A stretch of 64,000 nucleotides of DNA from NCBI GenBank assembly GCA_048013815.1, contig CM106585.1, positions 9,486,001 to 9,550,000 of the forward strand. The letters are read 5' to 3'. The notes beneath the pieces were generated by a model. The model saw only the letters and a program-made list of their open reading frames with translations. It was not told the DNA's origin and did not search any database. Positions 10,825-22,813 of the stretch are shown here, piece after piece. Position numbers and translations under genes: made by a program. This DNA comes from Setoptus koraiensis. Its lineage: Eukaryota; Arthropoda. The stretch's first letter is position 1. Every line of letters starts with the position of its first letter.

Positions 10825-12108
10825 TCAATCGCTGTCCGAATCCCACCTGTCGACATGATATTTTTTGAGTTTGCTCATTCGATCCTCACTCTCCTCATCA
10901 AGACTCCAGGCACGAAGGCGTCCTCGACCTCCAACATACAACGAAATAGAATCATTCATCAACCCTATGATAGAGTAGATACCTGCTGTCAGTATCTCTT
11001 CTGATCTTAGAGTCTTGATAAGTTTTCCGCTGTCAATCTCATATATCCAGACCTCATCGGAACGTTGATCTATCGAAGTTGGGCAAAATATATGTTTATC
11101 TGTGACATAGAATTGACACTTTAAATTTGCATCGGGGGATACTCTCTTTCTATCGCTTGGTTTCTTGAGTGCTTGATCGGCTGAGTAATTTGAGAATTTT
11201 CTATCAGTTCTCATAAGTTTTCCATCCTTAAAATGCCACAAACGAAGCTTGTTCTCTATGCCATGTGATGTTACTATTTGTGACTGATCAGTCGTGAATG
11301 CCATACCAGAGATTTGACTAGTGTGGTGACCACTTGTCAATAATGACTTAAGTGACTTGCGAGTGTCAAATATATGCACGAAACCCTCATTATCGCCAAC
11401 AACCAAGCAGCGTGTATCTTGTTTAGACCATAAACACCTGGTAACGCGATGAGTGGGCATCCTCGACATCGCGCTTACAGTTATTGAGTGGACTGAGCTT
11501 CCGGTTCTGAGATCAACAAGTCTGACCTGTGACTCACCTCCACAGACCGCAATCATTCTTGTGTCTAAACTATTCCAGTCACTCCACGAAACTCTTATCT
11601 TAAATTGGTACTTCTCCATAACTTTGATCGATACGTCGTCTACGAGATGTAAGGTGTGGTTGTCGCAGACTGAAAATAGAGGCTCTTCCTGATTTGGACA
11701 CCATTGAACTCTGTTTATGGCTGATGGCGCTACAGTTAACATAGCCAAGTCCTCTAGTTTGCCGAAGGTAGGATCCGCGACTCCTTGTATGTTGACTCGA
11801 CCATTAGACAGCCCTATAAGAAGACTGGTTGAGAATATAAAGAATCAGTAAAACTCGTCATATCACATCTCGTTCAGCGATATCGTTCTCGATATGGTAG
11901 ATTAATAGTAAACGTATACTGATCAATGTTCCTGAACTTACTAACTATCACTGGCGTCAAGATCCAAAGTGTAGGCTGAGTGCATGGGGTATTCTATCTT
12001 TTGTATGTCATATAAGTTCCTAGATCTGATGAGGCTAGTGATAACTTGAGCCTTATAGTCGACCATCGGTGTGATAGAATTCTTTCTTCTATCTCTGTGG
12101 AATGTCAT
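10825..12108 (-). CDS. Ercc8: ERCC8/CSA-like WD40 repeat protein
   Basis: CSA is the WD40 substrate receptor of the CUL4-DDB1 ubiquitin ligase in transcription-coupled nucleotide excision repair. Exons 12108-11942 and 11824-10825 join across a 117-base intron (TA+T codon) to give 388 residues, close to the human length of 396. The N-terminal IRSRNLYDIQKIEYPMHSAY and YLLIGLSNGRVNI fit the first blade. GGESQVRLVDLRTGSSVHSI, VGDNEGFVHIFDTRKS and SHGIENKLRLWHFKDG are later blades. As in CSA, the protein ends with an acidic serine tail (WDSDSD). The gene is convergent with the PAN-domain gene and divergent from the dehydrogenase, whose start is 307 bases away. Other WD40 proteins are possible, but the DDB1-type N-terminus and the tail favour CSA. 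Confidence 0.75.
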
Positions 12109-12415
12109 CTTGATCGAGTGTCTTTGAATCTTTTACCGTCAATACTTTCAGACTTGCATGGCATCGAGTAATAGTATTTATGATGAATAGTGAGATCATG
12201 AAATGTGTATTTATTCTTGAGTTTTCGAACATTGCGAGTTCCAAATTATCAGCAAGATATCAGCTGATTTCTGACGCATGGTTCCATGAGTCCGTTGCAC
12301 TCTGAAGAAGCTGACCGGTACGGCTCCAGCCATATTCTCAAATGTCGCCTACCTCATCATGCTTCTGACATATTGTTGGCCATCAAAGTAATCTTATTTA
12401 ATCTTCCCCATACAT
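12109..12415. promoter_or_regulatory. shared divergent upstream region of ERCC8 and the dehydrogenase
   Basis: Only 307 bases separate the two divergent start codons, so both promoters must lie here or overlap the genes. I see no clear TATA box. Confidence 0.4.
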
Positions 12416-13490
12416 ATGTTACAAAGTCTACCTTATCTATTCGTGTTCTCAACAAAAATGTTTTTGGCATCCTCGATTCTATTAATCCTCGCTTTGCTTA
12501 TTTACAAGCGCATCATTAAAATATGTGATAAAGAAGTGGACATTTCATTAGAGAAAGCAATACTAATCACTGGTTGTAACTCTGGAATCGGTCTACAACT
12601 CGCACAATTTTTACAACAAAGGTCTTATAGTCATTTGTGGCTACATCGATGCCGAATCAGAGGGACACAAACAATTAAGCCAACTGCTATCTTCCGCAAA
12701 TCCACCTAGGTGTTTGCATTTAATAAAGTTGGACGTCACTTCAGACCAGGACTTAGCCAATGTGCTAGACTACGTGTCTGTTAACACTGAGTCAAACAAT
12801 TTTGAATTGCATGCCTTAATCAACAATGCCGGAGTCTGCATTTTCGGAGAATTCGATTGGTTAACAGACAAACAGATCGATAGACTATTCGCAATAAATG
12901 TGTTGGGAGCAATCAAATTGTCGAAGGCAATGCTGAAATTCTTGATACAATCCAGAGGTCGCCTGATCAACGTGTCAAGCGTCAATGACACAACAGTATT
13001 TCCCGGACTGTCAATCTACAGTGCCACAAAAAGTTCCATAAGTATTTTTTCAAAGGGCCTCAGTTACGAGATGCGTAAGTTCGGGGTAAATGTGATAGTT
13101 ATCAGATTGGGCGATTTTGCTAAGCTGACAAACATAATGTCAAGGCATGAAAGTAATAAGAATGAAATGTGGGCCAGCATGGATGAAGTAAAAAAGAAGT
13201 TGTGCAGTGACTTTTTTGATCGATTCAATCTTCATAATCTCAAAAATTACGGGATGACAAGCACGAAGGATTTCGCCCATTCCATATTGTTCAACGATTT
13301 TAATTGTGCAGTTTTGTATAAGTCAACCAATGCGATTACTTGTGCACAAACAAAGTTCAGGGTTTTCTATTGGCTTCTTGAGCAGTTACCCCTAAGTTTT
13401 CAGCATAAACTCTTGGACTGGATGTTCTATTTCGCTTGCGGGTGGTCATCAAATGAATGCTCTCGACAGGACTCGATGCTGATATCATGA
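12416..13490 (+). CDS. membrane-anchored short-chain dehydrogenase (RDH/17beta-HSD2/BDH1 type), one-base frameshift
   Basis: NAD(P)-dependent SDR, probably acting on a retinoid, steroid or short hydroxy acid. A hydrophobic N-terminus (FLASSILLILALLIYK) precedes the cofactor motif TGCNSGIG. LINNAG, the catalytic Ser (INVSS) and YSATK (Tyr-x3-Lys) follow. The reading frame changes by one near 12618-12622, inside CAACAAAGG. Before it the frame reads ILITGCNSGIGLQLAQFLQQ; after it the +1 frame reads LIVICGYIDAESEGHKQL and carries on to 13490. One surplus A in the AAA run would explain it. Outside that point every motif is intact, so this is either a recent pseudogene or allele, or a sequence error. 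The start may instead be the ATG at 12458. Intronless. Confidence 0.8.
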
Positions 13491-13799
13491 TTTTGATGTT
13501 TGAGCAAGCATCTTTCATAAAGCTGTCGTAGCATGATTAGATACAGGGGGGCTAAATCATGATGTAAGCTACTAAAGATGATTGAATAAGATTCTAGTTC
13601 TATCTGTATCAAACAAATCACTAATTATTTATTTGATTTCGGAGCGGATTAAATAACAAAATTATAATCATAATAGATAGTTACATCAACATTAACAACT
13701 TCTGGCGTGGTTTCAATCGTGTCATGAGTCACAGGTAGCTGTAGAGATTTCTTAAATTATTATTATCAAGTATCAATTTCTGGGTATTTTTTCAAACTA
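13491..13799. other. short convergent intergenic stretch
   Basis: AT-rich 3' flanks of the dehydrogenase and PTRH2. Nothing else seen. Confidence 0.5.
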
Positions 13800-14294
13800 T
13801 CAAAGTAACCTCAGGTCACCAGTAACTTTATCTACATCCTCGTTTGTGCCAAATATGGCCAGAACTGTTTTGGAGCCCGGTGCAATCTGTGTGCAACCAG
13901 CGTCGGAGACCATGAAGTTTGGTAATTTGGCTTGCTCTGCGTCAGTTTGTATCTGTTTGAGATGTTGTAAATTGTTGCCCTTCAGTACAATCTTTTTTTG
14001 GCCTTGGTCTAGCCATTGGTATGCCTTATATTGATCTTGGTCTGACCCAGTTTGTTGTATTTTCAGATACAGTCCTAATGCTGCGTGAGCAACTTGGGCG
14101 CATTGTTTTCCTTTGCCCATGTTCAAATCCATATTTACAATAAAAACCATTTTATGTGCAGTGTCTCCCAACGCTCCGAAGGCTAAACCAAAGGTATTCG
14201 GTATTAATGAGGTGGCCCTGGAAACAAGTGTGGCATGGTTGCTTGATGAAGATGTTTGATTGGATGATGCACTTGAGAATGTGGAACCCATCAT
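13800..14294 (-). CDS. Ptrh2: peptidyl-tRNA hydrolase 2 (PTRH2/Bit1)
   Basis: Releases tRNA from peptidyl-tRNA; the animal protein is mitochondrial outer-membrane or cytosolic and also affects anoikis. The 164-residue single-exon frame contains the full PTH2 domain from about residue 48: HKMVFIVNMDLNMGKGKQCA, QVAHAALGLY, and the C-terminal DAGCTQIAPGSKTVLAIFG signature followed by DKVTGDLRLL. The first 45 residues are Ser/Thr-rich and not conserved. No strong N-terminal membrane anchor is visible, unlike vertebrate PTRH2. Confidence 0.93.
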   Translation of the reverse strand: MMGSTFSSASSNQTSSSSNHATLVSRATSLIPNTFGLAFGALGDTAHKMVFIVNMDLNMGKGKQCAQVAHAALGLYLKIQQTGSDQDQYKAYQWLDQGQKKIVLKGNNLQHLKQIQTDAEQAKLPNFMVSDAGCTQIAPGSKTVLAIFGTNEDVDKVTGDLRLL

Positions 14295-15065
14295 TTTATG
14301 TTTAAGTATAGTGATAGTGAAGATAATATTCTTCTATTATTGTTCTTGATATTATGTGCTATATATAATAATTTTTGTGTTGATAACAATAATAGCGAGC
14401 TTGATAATAGGTCAGTATTATTGTAATCACAATAGATATATTTATAATGATAGAGATAATAATTTATATAATTACAGTGATTCTATAACAGGGGTATGTT
14501 TGTTTATTTATCTAATTTATTTAGTCCATTTGGATAGTTTTGCCATTTTTAAGTGTGTCAATGATGTGCTTGTTCGAATCGTGCGCGATTGAAATCTCTC
14601 CCTTTATTCGTGTCTATCGGATGGCTGCAATTCGAAAGCAATCCCAACTCATGCACAGTGCAACGAAAATTGGGCGAAATTCAAATTTCAAAAAACGATC
14701 TGATGAATCGAACATACCATCATTCGTGTATTTTTATTTTATTTATCACACGTGATCCGGGTTAGCCTGTCCAGTAGTAATGTGACGACGCAAAATAAAC
14801 AATAAACAAAATTATAGACAAATATTAGGCCACAGAGTTCATTTGAGTATTGAACACGAGCAAAAGGTCATAGAAAAGCGAAACGAACGACGACGGCAAT
14901 CCCCTGGCAGTTCCGGTAAACCACAGTCATCCAATTATTACTCGCAATATGGTAGTATGAAATCATTTCTGTACATAACAAATACAATAATAAGATGATA
15001 CCACAACATTATTGAAATAACTGTCATTTGTATCATGAAACTAACATAATATCCATATAATCGAT
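14295..15065. other. intergenic, no gene seen
   Basis: Very AT-rich divergent spacer between PTRH2 and MPPE1, with simple runs such as AATAATAGCG and repeated TATTTAT. Small open frames at 14356-14592 and 14540-14755 look like chance products of this composition. Confidence 0.55.
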
Positions 15066-16250
15066 ATGGACAAGCCCTCCTCTGCTACTGGAAAGATTGC
15101 ACACCACAGCGATAGTCAAACGCAAAAAAGAGATATCTCTGTAAAGAAGAAACTTCTGATAACAATCCTCATAACACTATTAAATCTGATTTGGTGCGAA
15201 TATGGCTACTACTACTATAAGTATCTGGCTTTTTGCGGTTGGCCCACAGTTAGTAACTCCAGTGGTCGATCATTCGACGGAGTGGCGAAAATCATGGTGA
15301 TAACAGATGTTCATATAATGGGTAAAAGAAAGTCTGTTTGGTTTGACAAGCAAATCAGAGAACATCAAATGAAGCAATCTTTCTCAATCACTACTCGGCT
15401 ATTTGAACCAGATATTATCATCTTTTTGGGAGACATAATTGATGAGGGTTCTTATTCAAAAGATGAAGATTATGATCAGTATGTTGATGATTTCAAGAAA
15501 ATATTCCCTATAGATAAGACAAAACATGAGGCTATATTTGTTCCTGGTAATCATGACATCGGATCTCATGATACAATGAAGAATTTTCCGTACCTCCTTT
15601 ATAGATATATTGATAGATTCAATTCTACTTACTCGATAATGCACATTACATCCAGAAAGAAACCATCTGTACGTTTTGTAGTTCTCAATTCTATGTCATT
15701 TGCTAACGATTCTTGTGAACTATGTACACAGTCGTTGATAGAATTGAATTATCTGTCTAAACATTTAGATAGTGTCAAAAAACAAACGCGCGCATCTTAC
15801 TCCAGACCTATTCTCCTAACTCATTTTCCTCTCCATAGGCATGATGACACAAACTGCGATTACCCCCATTCAATGGCAAGCACCGTCAGAAAACCAAATC
15901 GGCAAGCGGTGGATGTTGTGCCAAAAACGAAAACTCAATACATCCTTAAAAAACTTGACCCTCGATTGGTATTATCCGGTCATACTCATATGAATTGTCA
16001 AACCACGCACCAAAAAGAGGATCAACCACTTGTGGAAATCCCAGAAATAACAGTGTCTTCATACAACCATAAATACGCGGAGAATATGCCATATTTTCTG
16101 TTGTTATCATCTACAGGTTCGCAACATTCTATCAAAGAATGTGGACACCCCGATGAGAGGATCATCTATCTGCTATACATTGTAAATATTATCTCAGTGC
16201 TAGTCATAATGCTTATTAAAAGAGAAAAGATAAGAGCGGCCAGCATCTGA
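15066..16250 (+). CDS. Mppe1: metallophosphoesterase 1 (PGAP5), GPI-anchor remodelling
   Basis: PGAP5 removes an ethanolamine-phosphate side chain from the second mannose of GPI anchors, which allows ER exit of GPI proteins. The 394-residue, intronless protein is close to human MPPE1 (396). A membrane segment lies near residues 27-50. The dinuclear metal site is complete: ITDVHIMGKRKSVW, FLGDIIDEG, VPGNHDIGSHD, LLTHFPLHRHDDTNC and SGHTHMNC. A second membrane segment near the C-terminus (IIYLLYIVNIISVLVIMLI) is followed by a basic tail, as in the ER/Golgi-cycling family. Its neighbours do not point to an operon. Confidence 0.9.
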   Translation: MDKPSSATGKIAHHSDSQTQKRDISVKKKLLITILITLLNLIWCEYGYYYYKYLAFCGWPTVSNSSGRSFDGVAKIMVITDVHIMGKRKSVWFDKQIREHQMKQSFSITTRLFEPDIIIFLGDIIDEGSYSKDEDYDQYVDDFKKIFPIDKTKHEAIFVPGNHDIGSHDTMKNFPYLLYRYIDRFNSTYSIMHITSRKKPSVRFVVLNSMSFANDSCELCTQSLIELNYLSKHLDSVKKQTRASYSRPILLTHFPLHRHDDTNCDYPHSMASTVRKPNRQAVDVVPKTKTQYILKKLDPRLVLSGHTHMNCQTTHQKEDQPLVEIPEITVSSYNHKYAENMPYFLLLSSTGSQHSIKECGHPDERIIYLLYIVNIISVLVIMLIKREKIRAASI

Positions 16251-17041
16251 TTAGAAACTAATGCTCTCATCTATGTTGTCACCGTGGCGTGAATACCTAA
16301 AATTAAGAGCCTTCGCAGATCTTTACTAATCATCATCAATAAGTTAAACTCGCAAAACCTATCGATCACGTTTGTTTTTTTTTGCTTACTCTATGACGAT
16401 GGCAGATGGTAAAAGAAAAATAATACTTGCTCGACTCAAATAGGCTTACCCTGGGGTTATGAGGAAGTTAGACAGATTGTGTATCAATCAATCCATTTCA
16501 GTCTAAACACAATCAATGACTAGCTGATGCAAGCTTTAAATTAACTAACTGAAAGACAGTTGAAGCCGTTGAGATTGACACATTCTATGATCACTATCGC
16601 CATGAAGTCCGCATCGTTTTGATAAAATGGGCACAAAATACAAGTGGACAGTAATCAACAATTGACCTTCCCAAACTTGACTTGACCGATACGTAGTCAT
16701 GTCATTGCCAAGTTTCGTTCATTAGTTCTGTGACGTTGGTTGTTATCTGTTTGAAAGTCGATCAATGTGTGGCGAGAACAATTGATTTACGTCGAAGTGC
16801 TAATCGCATTCCGAAGAGATTAACTGCAATGTATCTGAGTGTCCTGTAGGAACTATACCTATTAAACTTTGTGTTCAATGCTTGATCAATTAAACGATCC
16901 ATTTATCGACTTCATCCAACCTAGATTGACGATGTGGACAAGATTGAGCTTTTTCTCGACCACCACTCAAAGATACAATAATATGTATCTCCAAACTTTT
17001 TGGTCTCAGTAGATTCGTTTCAGATATAGTAATATTGTCTA
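16251..17041. other. intergenic, no gene seen
   Basis: 3' flank of MPPE1 and upstream region of the small secreted-protein gene. No open frame, RNA gene or repeat recognised. Confidence 0.5.
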
Positions 17042-17544
17042 ATGAATTGTTGTGTTAAACACGATCAACGTATATCCATGAATGTATTAAAGATTTTTGA
17101 GGCCAAATCAAACATTAGATTGTTTCGTTTGTTAACTTGGATTGCGACATTATTACTGGTAGTGAATGGATTATTAAGTGAGTTATTACCTCGAATTGTT
17201 CGATTGAACAATCGGGATTTTTCGGGATTGCCAATTGCTGGCGCTTTAACGTTGGATCAAGCTCTCACCGGAAACCTTACAACAGATGGGTGAGTATAAC
17301 TTGAAAAAAATTACCAATAAATACCAACCACTCCTAGACTCACCTTTTGGCATCGCCATCTTTTTGTTTTGTTTGATCTTTGTAAAGTTTCGATCCAGAA
17401 ATATCTGCTAACAAAGAAAACAGCAGAGGTAGATTTAGAGTGAAACGAAATGACAATGAATACGAAAATCAAGATGAGGCCGAAGCCGAAGCGGATGAAG
17501 AGGAAGACGATGATGATGATGAGGAAATAGATGAGGCAAAATAA
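17042..17544 (+). CDS. small secreted acidic protein with a dibasic site
   Basis: Unrecognised 134-residue protein. Exon 1 (17042-17289) and exon 2 (17388-17544) are joined by a 98-base intron with a GTGAGT donor, a long T-rich tract and an AAAG acceptor; the GG+T codon keeps the frame. A hydrophobic segment at about residues 30-47 (LLTWIATLLLVVNGLL) is probably a signal peptide, more convincing if translation starts at the second ATG, 17078. The mature part has LPRIVRLNNRDFSGLPIAGA, then FRVKRND, a possible furin/PC cleavage site, and ends in an almost wholly acidic tail of some 27 residues (EAEAEADEEEDDDDDEEIDE). The layout resembles a prohormone or matrix protein, but no known family is evident. 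Confidence 0.6.
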
Positions 17545-19603
17545 GAGCCGATCAGTTGCTATCATAAACAAATGATGAATTCGCTCGAGCGGAGAAACAC
17601 TCGAACAATTTATTGCCAACCACATATAAAAAGATCATCAACAAAGTATGATATGGTAGTCATTAAATTGACATCGTACTTGTTTTGAAAACACGATTAA
17701 ACCTTATCAAACTTTTTGTCGAGCCACGATTTGTTTCAATCGATGAATATGCAACTCTACAATCTGTTTCCAATTTTATGTGAATCCACTGTGTGATTAT
17801 TGCATAAAAAGATGCACCACGCCGAGACTGATCTGATAGGTATTATATGATAATTCATTTCATATATTCATATTGAATGATGATGCCCGTCAATATGGCT
17901 GTCTGTTTGTCTTTCAGCTCGCGACAAATATTCTATACTTTATCGATTCCATTCAGCTAGCTGACAATAGTGAATTTGACAATAACTGTAATGTATTATT
18001 TATCATTCTGATGACGACACTATTAACACAAATAAATCATCATTAGGTGAACAAAGAAAGAACAGACAACGATAATTTGCTAATTAGTTGTGAGAGCCAC
18101 CTGGGCTAATTAATGATAGATTTATGCACATATCAATGGTTCCTTCGTTACAATGCATGTGATCGGGCTTGAGTTGCATGACACGAGGGCACTGCCATGA
18201 TCATATGTTTATTATCATATGTTTGCTTGCGAGTGTGGTGTGCTGATTGCATTGGCAATCTCGGCTTACACATTCTTACTGTACTCATTTGGACGTGAGC
18301 CACTCAAGCCGGTTGTAACAATAGGCTACAATCTGCTTATACATATAACCAATATTATTTATAATTCAACAATAAAAACAAACATCCTACTTAATCATCT
18401 GGATACATATTGATAGTCTAATCTTCACTTTACTGTGTTCTAGTTGAAAATAATTAACTACACAGCTAAATTGAATTGAGCAATATACTGCCGTTTATTA
18501 CTGGTTCCATCTCACGTTTTATCCACAGTGCCTCAATAGAGGCACTTTTTTGGGGTGGTGACTCATCAGCCGTCATTGTCAACATATGTTAACGAACAAC
18601 ACCAATAGTACTAATTGAAATCTGATGTATATTAGATCAATCTTCGGAATAATTTGATCAGCAACTATTCAATCGATAGAACTGTCAACAAGCCATATAT
18701 TGTACAGAAGAGGAATCAGAAAAGGAGGCACGTGTTTTTTATTGCACCTCAAAAATACTCTTTACAGTCCATTTAGAGTACATTGTTCGATATCACCTGC
18801 CGCAGATAACAATATTATTGAGTTGGGGGCATTGCTTGCATTGATATATATATATACATACATTCAGAGTAACTTCAGAGCACAGCAGAAAGCAACTCAC
18901 TACTTATTAATCAATCATGCTAAAAACGCAATAAAAAGCTTGTCAGATTAACACTACTAAAAGAATCCGCCATTTATTGTCACCAATATCTGAATAGCTT
19001 GCTTGAGAAGGAACGTAAATCAATTCAGAAGTGCATTAGTAATTCATACAAGAGCTGAGCACCTCATGATAGGTTTTCATCTAAGTGACTGACTGATATG
19101 AAGTCAAAATAATGATAATATGCGAACAAAGTAATGTACAACAATAGAATTCACTCGGGATTGTTTTATATTATCTGTTTCAGGTTTGATCACATCAGCA
19201 GCTGATAGTTCCACCAACTATCAGTAGACAACCTATATGCAAACAGCGGTAACCGTACATTCTCAAACTGAGCTTTAGTATATCTATGTTAATGTATTCG
19301 GCGTCACCTAACTATTGAGCGAATACGATAACACTAGTAACAACATCAACAACAAAAAAGATCCTAACAATTGATGAGTTTAGACAAATGATAATTTTCT
19401 CACAGTACACTATTTCAATCTAATTTGTTGATCAGCACCCTTTATCAATCAGCAAGTAGCGAGCACTTGTTTTCAACAACTAGGATATTGAACATTTTTG
19501 TTGTGTCTACAACATACAACACCTACTCAGGCACAACAAAGAACTCTCAACACTTTATTCAAGTCAGATTGATACTAAAAATTTAAATATCCAAGATAAG
19601 TCC
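17545..19603. other. 2 kb intergenic stretch, no gene seen
   Basis: AT-rich DNA upstream of SPCA. Frames at 18219-18413 and 18700-18951 lack motifs. One compact inverted repeat with a T tail is noted separately at 18527-18551. Confidence 0.5.
18527..18551 (+). repeat. perfect 8-bp hairpin followed by a T run
   Basis: AGTGCCTC, loop AATA, GAGGCACT, then TTTTT. It resembles an intrinsic or Pol III-type terminator hairpin, but no RNA gene is recognisable upstream and chance is possible. Confidence 0.45.
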
Positions 19604-22600
19604 ATGATAAAAAATAATGATGCAAGCTCTTCCACTCACCAGGAAGTGGCTTCCTTACTTAAAACCAATCTCACCACTGGCTTATCTTGGGATGAGGCCG
19701 AGACCAGATTATGCCAGATTGGTTACAACGAGTTCAGCTGCGATACTAGTCCCTCATTGATCTCAAAATATTTGGAGCAGTTTAAAAATCCTCTCATCCT
19801 ATTGCTGTTCGTTTCAGTTATAATTAGCATCTTCATGAGGCAATATGATGACGCCATTAGTATTACAGTGGTAAGTGAACTATGAAAATGTTGTGTCTCG
19901 CATTCACTTACACTTCTGCCACAGATATTAATAGTCTTTCTTTATGTTCATCACTCAGGCTATTATTATTGTCGTCTCAGTGGCCTTTGTACAAGAGTAT
20001 AGATCGGAGAAGTCTCTAGAAGCATTGAATAAACTAGTCCCGCCAACTTGCAAGTCATTGAGAGCTGGTCAGCATCATGAGTTTTTGGCAAGAAGTTTAG
20101 TTCCTGGAGATGTTGTCCTACTCACGACAGGAGATCGCGTTCCAGCAGATGTTAGACTGTTTGATTGCCAAGACATCACGATTGACGAAAGCAGTTTGAC
20201 GGGTGAGACAGAGCCAGTGAAAAAATATACAGAGCCGCCGATGAGTCTCAACAACAATAACGTCCCAATGAAGCCACCTATTGATAGCGACGAAAGTTTG
20301 TCCACCTATACAAATTTGGCCTTTATGGGAACTCTAGTAAGATCAGGACATAGCAAGGGTATTGTGATAAACACAGGAAGTAATACCCAATTTGGTCTGG
20401 TATTTGGAATGATGCAGGCTGAAGATGCACCCAAAAGTCCATTACAAATAAGTATGGATCAACTTGGTCAGCAACTAACCCTCTACTCGTTTGGGATTGT
20501 ATTCTTTATAGTGATTATGGGTTATATGCAATCGCGTCCAATGAATGAAATGTTCACAGTAGGTGTTAGTCTAGCAGTCGCAGCCATACCGGAAGGTCTA
20601 CCTATCGTTGTTACTGTGACCTTGGCTATAGGGGTAGTGCGGATGGCAAAACACAATGCAATCGTAAAAAAGTTACCAGTTGTTGAGACACTTGGTTGTA
20701 TTCATGTTGTCTGTACTGACAAGACTGGCACTTTGACAAAAAATGAAATGACCGTGACAGAGATCGTTACTTCAGAGATGTATGAAGCTTCAGTGACGGG
20801 TGTGGGTTATACAGATCCGGGTGATGTGATGCTGAAACACTCAGAAAAGGATCAAAGCTTACAATATGATTGCATCCGTAGACTACTAAGTGTAGCTTGT
20901 ATTTGTAACAATGCCCATTTCGATAAAGATGGTAAACTAATAGGACAAGCCACTGAGGGTGCATTGATTGCAGCAGGACATAAGATAGGACTTCATAACA
21001 TAAGAGATGACTATCGGAGGATTGAAGAGATACCTTTTAGTTCGGACAGTAAAATAATGGCCGTCAAATGTGTTCCGTTCTTCAACGGAAGTACGGCCTT
21101 ACCAATATTTTACGTAAAAGGTGCCATAGAGAAACTATTGTCGGATTGCTCGGATTATTATGATAATGACACCATAAAAAAGTTAGATGAGTCTCGGAAA
21201 GCTGATTACTTGCGACTATCAGAGGTAATGGGATCAAGAGGCCTAAGAGGTAAGTCTTTTCAATCTTACCCGCTTGTCGCACTTTCACATTTGTGTGTTT
21301 GTAGAAATTTTCTAACTTATCGAAATCATTTTGTCAATCGTGACAGTGCTAGCTGTGGCCTTTGGGGCAAATCTGAAAGAATTGACCTTCGTTGGTATCG
21401 TTGGATTATACGACCCACCCAAGACAGGGGTAGCAGAGACTATAAAGATCTTACAAGATAGTGGAGTCGATATTAAAATGGTGACAGGCGACGCAAAAGC
21501 GACAGCAACAAGTATCGCAAGAAATTTGGGACTTATACGGCCAGGTTATATCGATACAATGTCTGGAAAAGAATTAGATCAACTCAATGAGAGCAAACTG
21601 GACATCATTTCCAAAGGCGAGAGACTCGAGAATGTTTCTGTGTTTTATCGCGTCACTCCATTGCACAAGGTAACTATTGTGAAAATGTTACAAGCCAGAG
21701 GATTGATCACAGCCATGACAGGCGATGGAGTTAACGATGGAGTGGCCCTCAAGAAGGCGGATATCGGCATTGCAATGGGACAAGCTGGTACAGATGTTTG
21801 TAAGGAGGCAGCCGATATGATACTATTAGACGACAATTTAGCAACTCTCACTTATGCCATCGAACAGGGCAAGGGTATCTTTTTTAACATACGCAATTTC
21901 ATAAGCTTTCAGCTATCTACAAGCATAGCAGCACTCAGTTTGATTGCTATTTCAACCATCATGCAAATTCCAAATCCATTGAATGCTATGCAAATTCTTT
22001 ACATAAACATTATTATGGACGGACCTCCAGCCCAAAGTCTCGGTGTTGAGACAGTGGATCAGGACGTTTTAACACAGCCGCCTAGGAGTATCAAAGAACC
22101 AGTACTCACTCTAGATTTATTGGTGAATGTTGTGATATCATCATCAGTAATAATTTTGGGTACCCTATTGGTGTTTGTCAGTGAGGTGAGTGCCCTCAAT
22201 AATTGTAAGCTATGACAACTTCTCTAAATAACTCGGTTGATCACTAATCAATACTAATCAAATCCACTCCAGATGTCTGATAACCAAGTGACACCTAGGG
22301 ACACCACCATGACATTTACATGTTTCGTTTTCTTTGATATGTTCAATGCCTTAGCTTGCCGATCTCAAGTGAGTGTCACCAAAAATGCATCTTCAAAATG
22401 TCCTAAACACTTATTCGTTCGCCTAACTAACCGCAATTTCTTACACCACTTTTCAAACAACTTCTAACAGACAAAATCTATATTCGAAATAGGTTTTTTC
22501 GGAAATAAACCATTCATTTATGCAGTCACGGGTTCTATCTTCGGTCAGATGTTGGTTGTTTATTTTCCACCATTGCAACGAGTATTTATAACCGAATCCT

Positions 22601-22749
22601 TATCCTACATGGACTTGCTCTCATTGATTGGAATCTCATCAACAGTTTTCATAGTATCTGAGCTGGTGAAAATGTTCAAGCGCAACCTAAACCGTCGCAA
22701 AGGCTCTCAAGAGTGGAAGCTACTTAGATCAGATCACTACATTATTTAA
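19604..22749 (+). CDS. SPCA: secretory-pathway Ca2+/Mn2+-ATPase (SPCA, ATP2C type)
   Basis: P2A ATPase that pumps Ca2+ and Mn2+ into the Golgi. Five exons, 19604-19870, 19959-21249, 21347-22185, 22273-22368 and 22471-22749, all with GT-AG sites and consistent phases, give 923 residues, near the 919 of human ATP2C1. The actuator loop has [13 protein letters not shown]4 has [18 protein letters not shown]; the phosphorylation site is [15 protein letters not shown]; the hinge is [21 protein letters not shown]6 contains [15 protein letters not shown], the SPCA form rather than the SERCA form. An AATAAA lies at 22808. Its 3' end is convergent with KMO, and the two 3' UTRs probably overlap. Upstream alternative first exons, common in this family, cannot be excluded. 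Confidence 0.95.
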
Positions 22750-22787
22750 TGAATACGGACAAGAGCAACTCAATTACTGATACTGTT

Positions 22788-22813
22788 TTTATTTGAAATG
22801 TGGCCTCAATAAA
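22788..22813. terminator. facing polyadenylation signals of SPCA and KMO
   Basis: TTTATT at 22788-22793 is AATAAA on the minus strand, 159 bases past the KMO stop. AATAAA at 22808-22813 serves SPCA on the plus strand. If both are used the transcripts overlap tail to tail. Confidence 0.5.

Noticed and set aside
12618-12632. Possible 9-base GT-AG micro-intron at the dehydrogenase frameshift
   Set aside because: Too short to splice, and its removal would not change the frame.
14560-14600. GTTCGAATC-like sequence suggesting a tRNA T-arm
   Set aside because: No acceptor stem, D-arm or anticodon arm can be paired around it.
14356-14755. Two small plus-strand frames in AT-rich DNA
   Set aside because: Composition follows simple AT repeats; no motif and no splice context.
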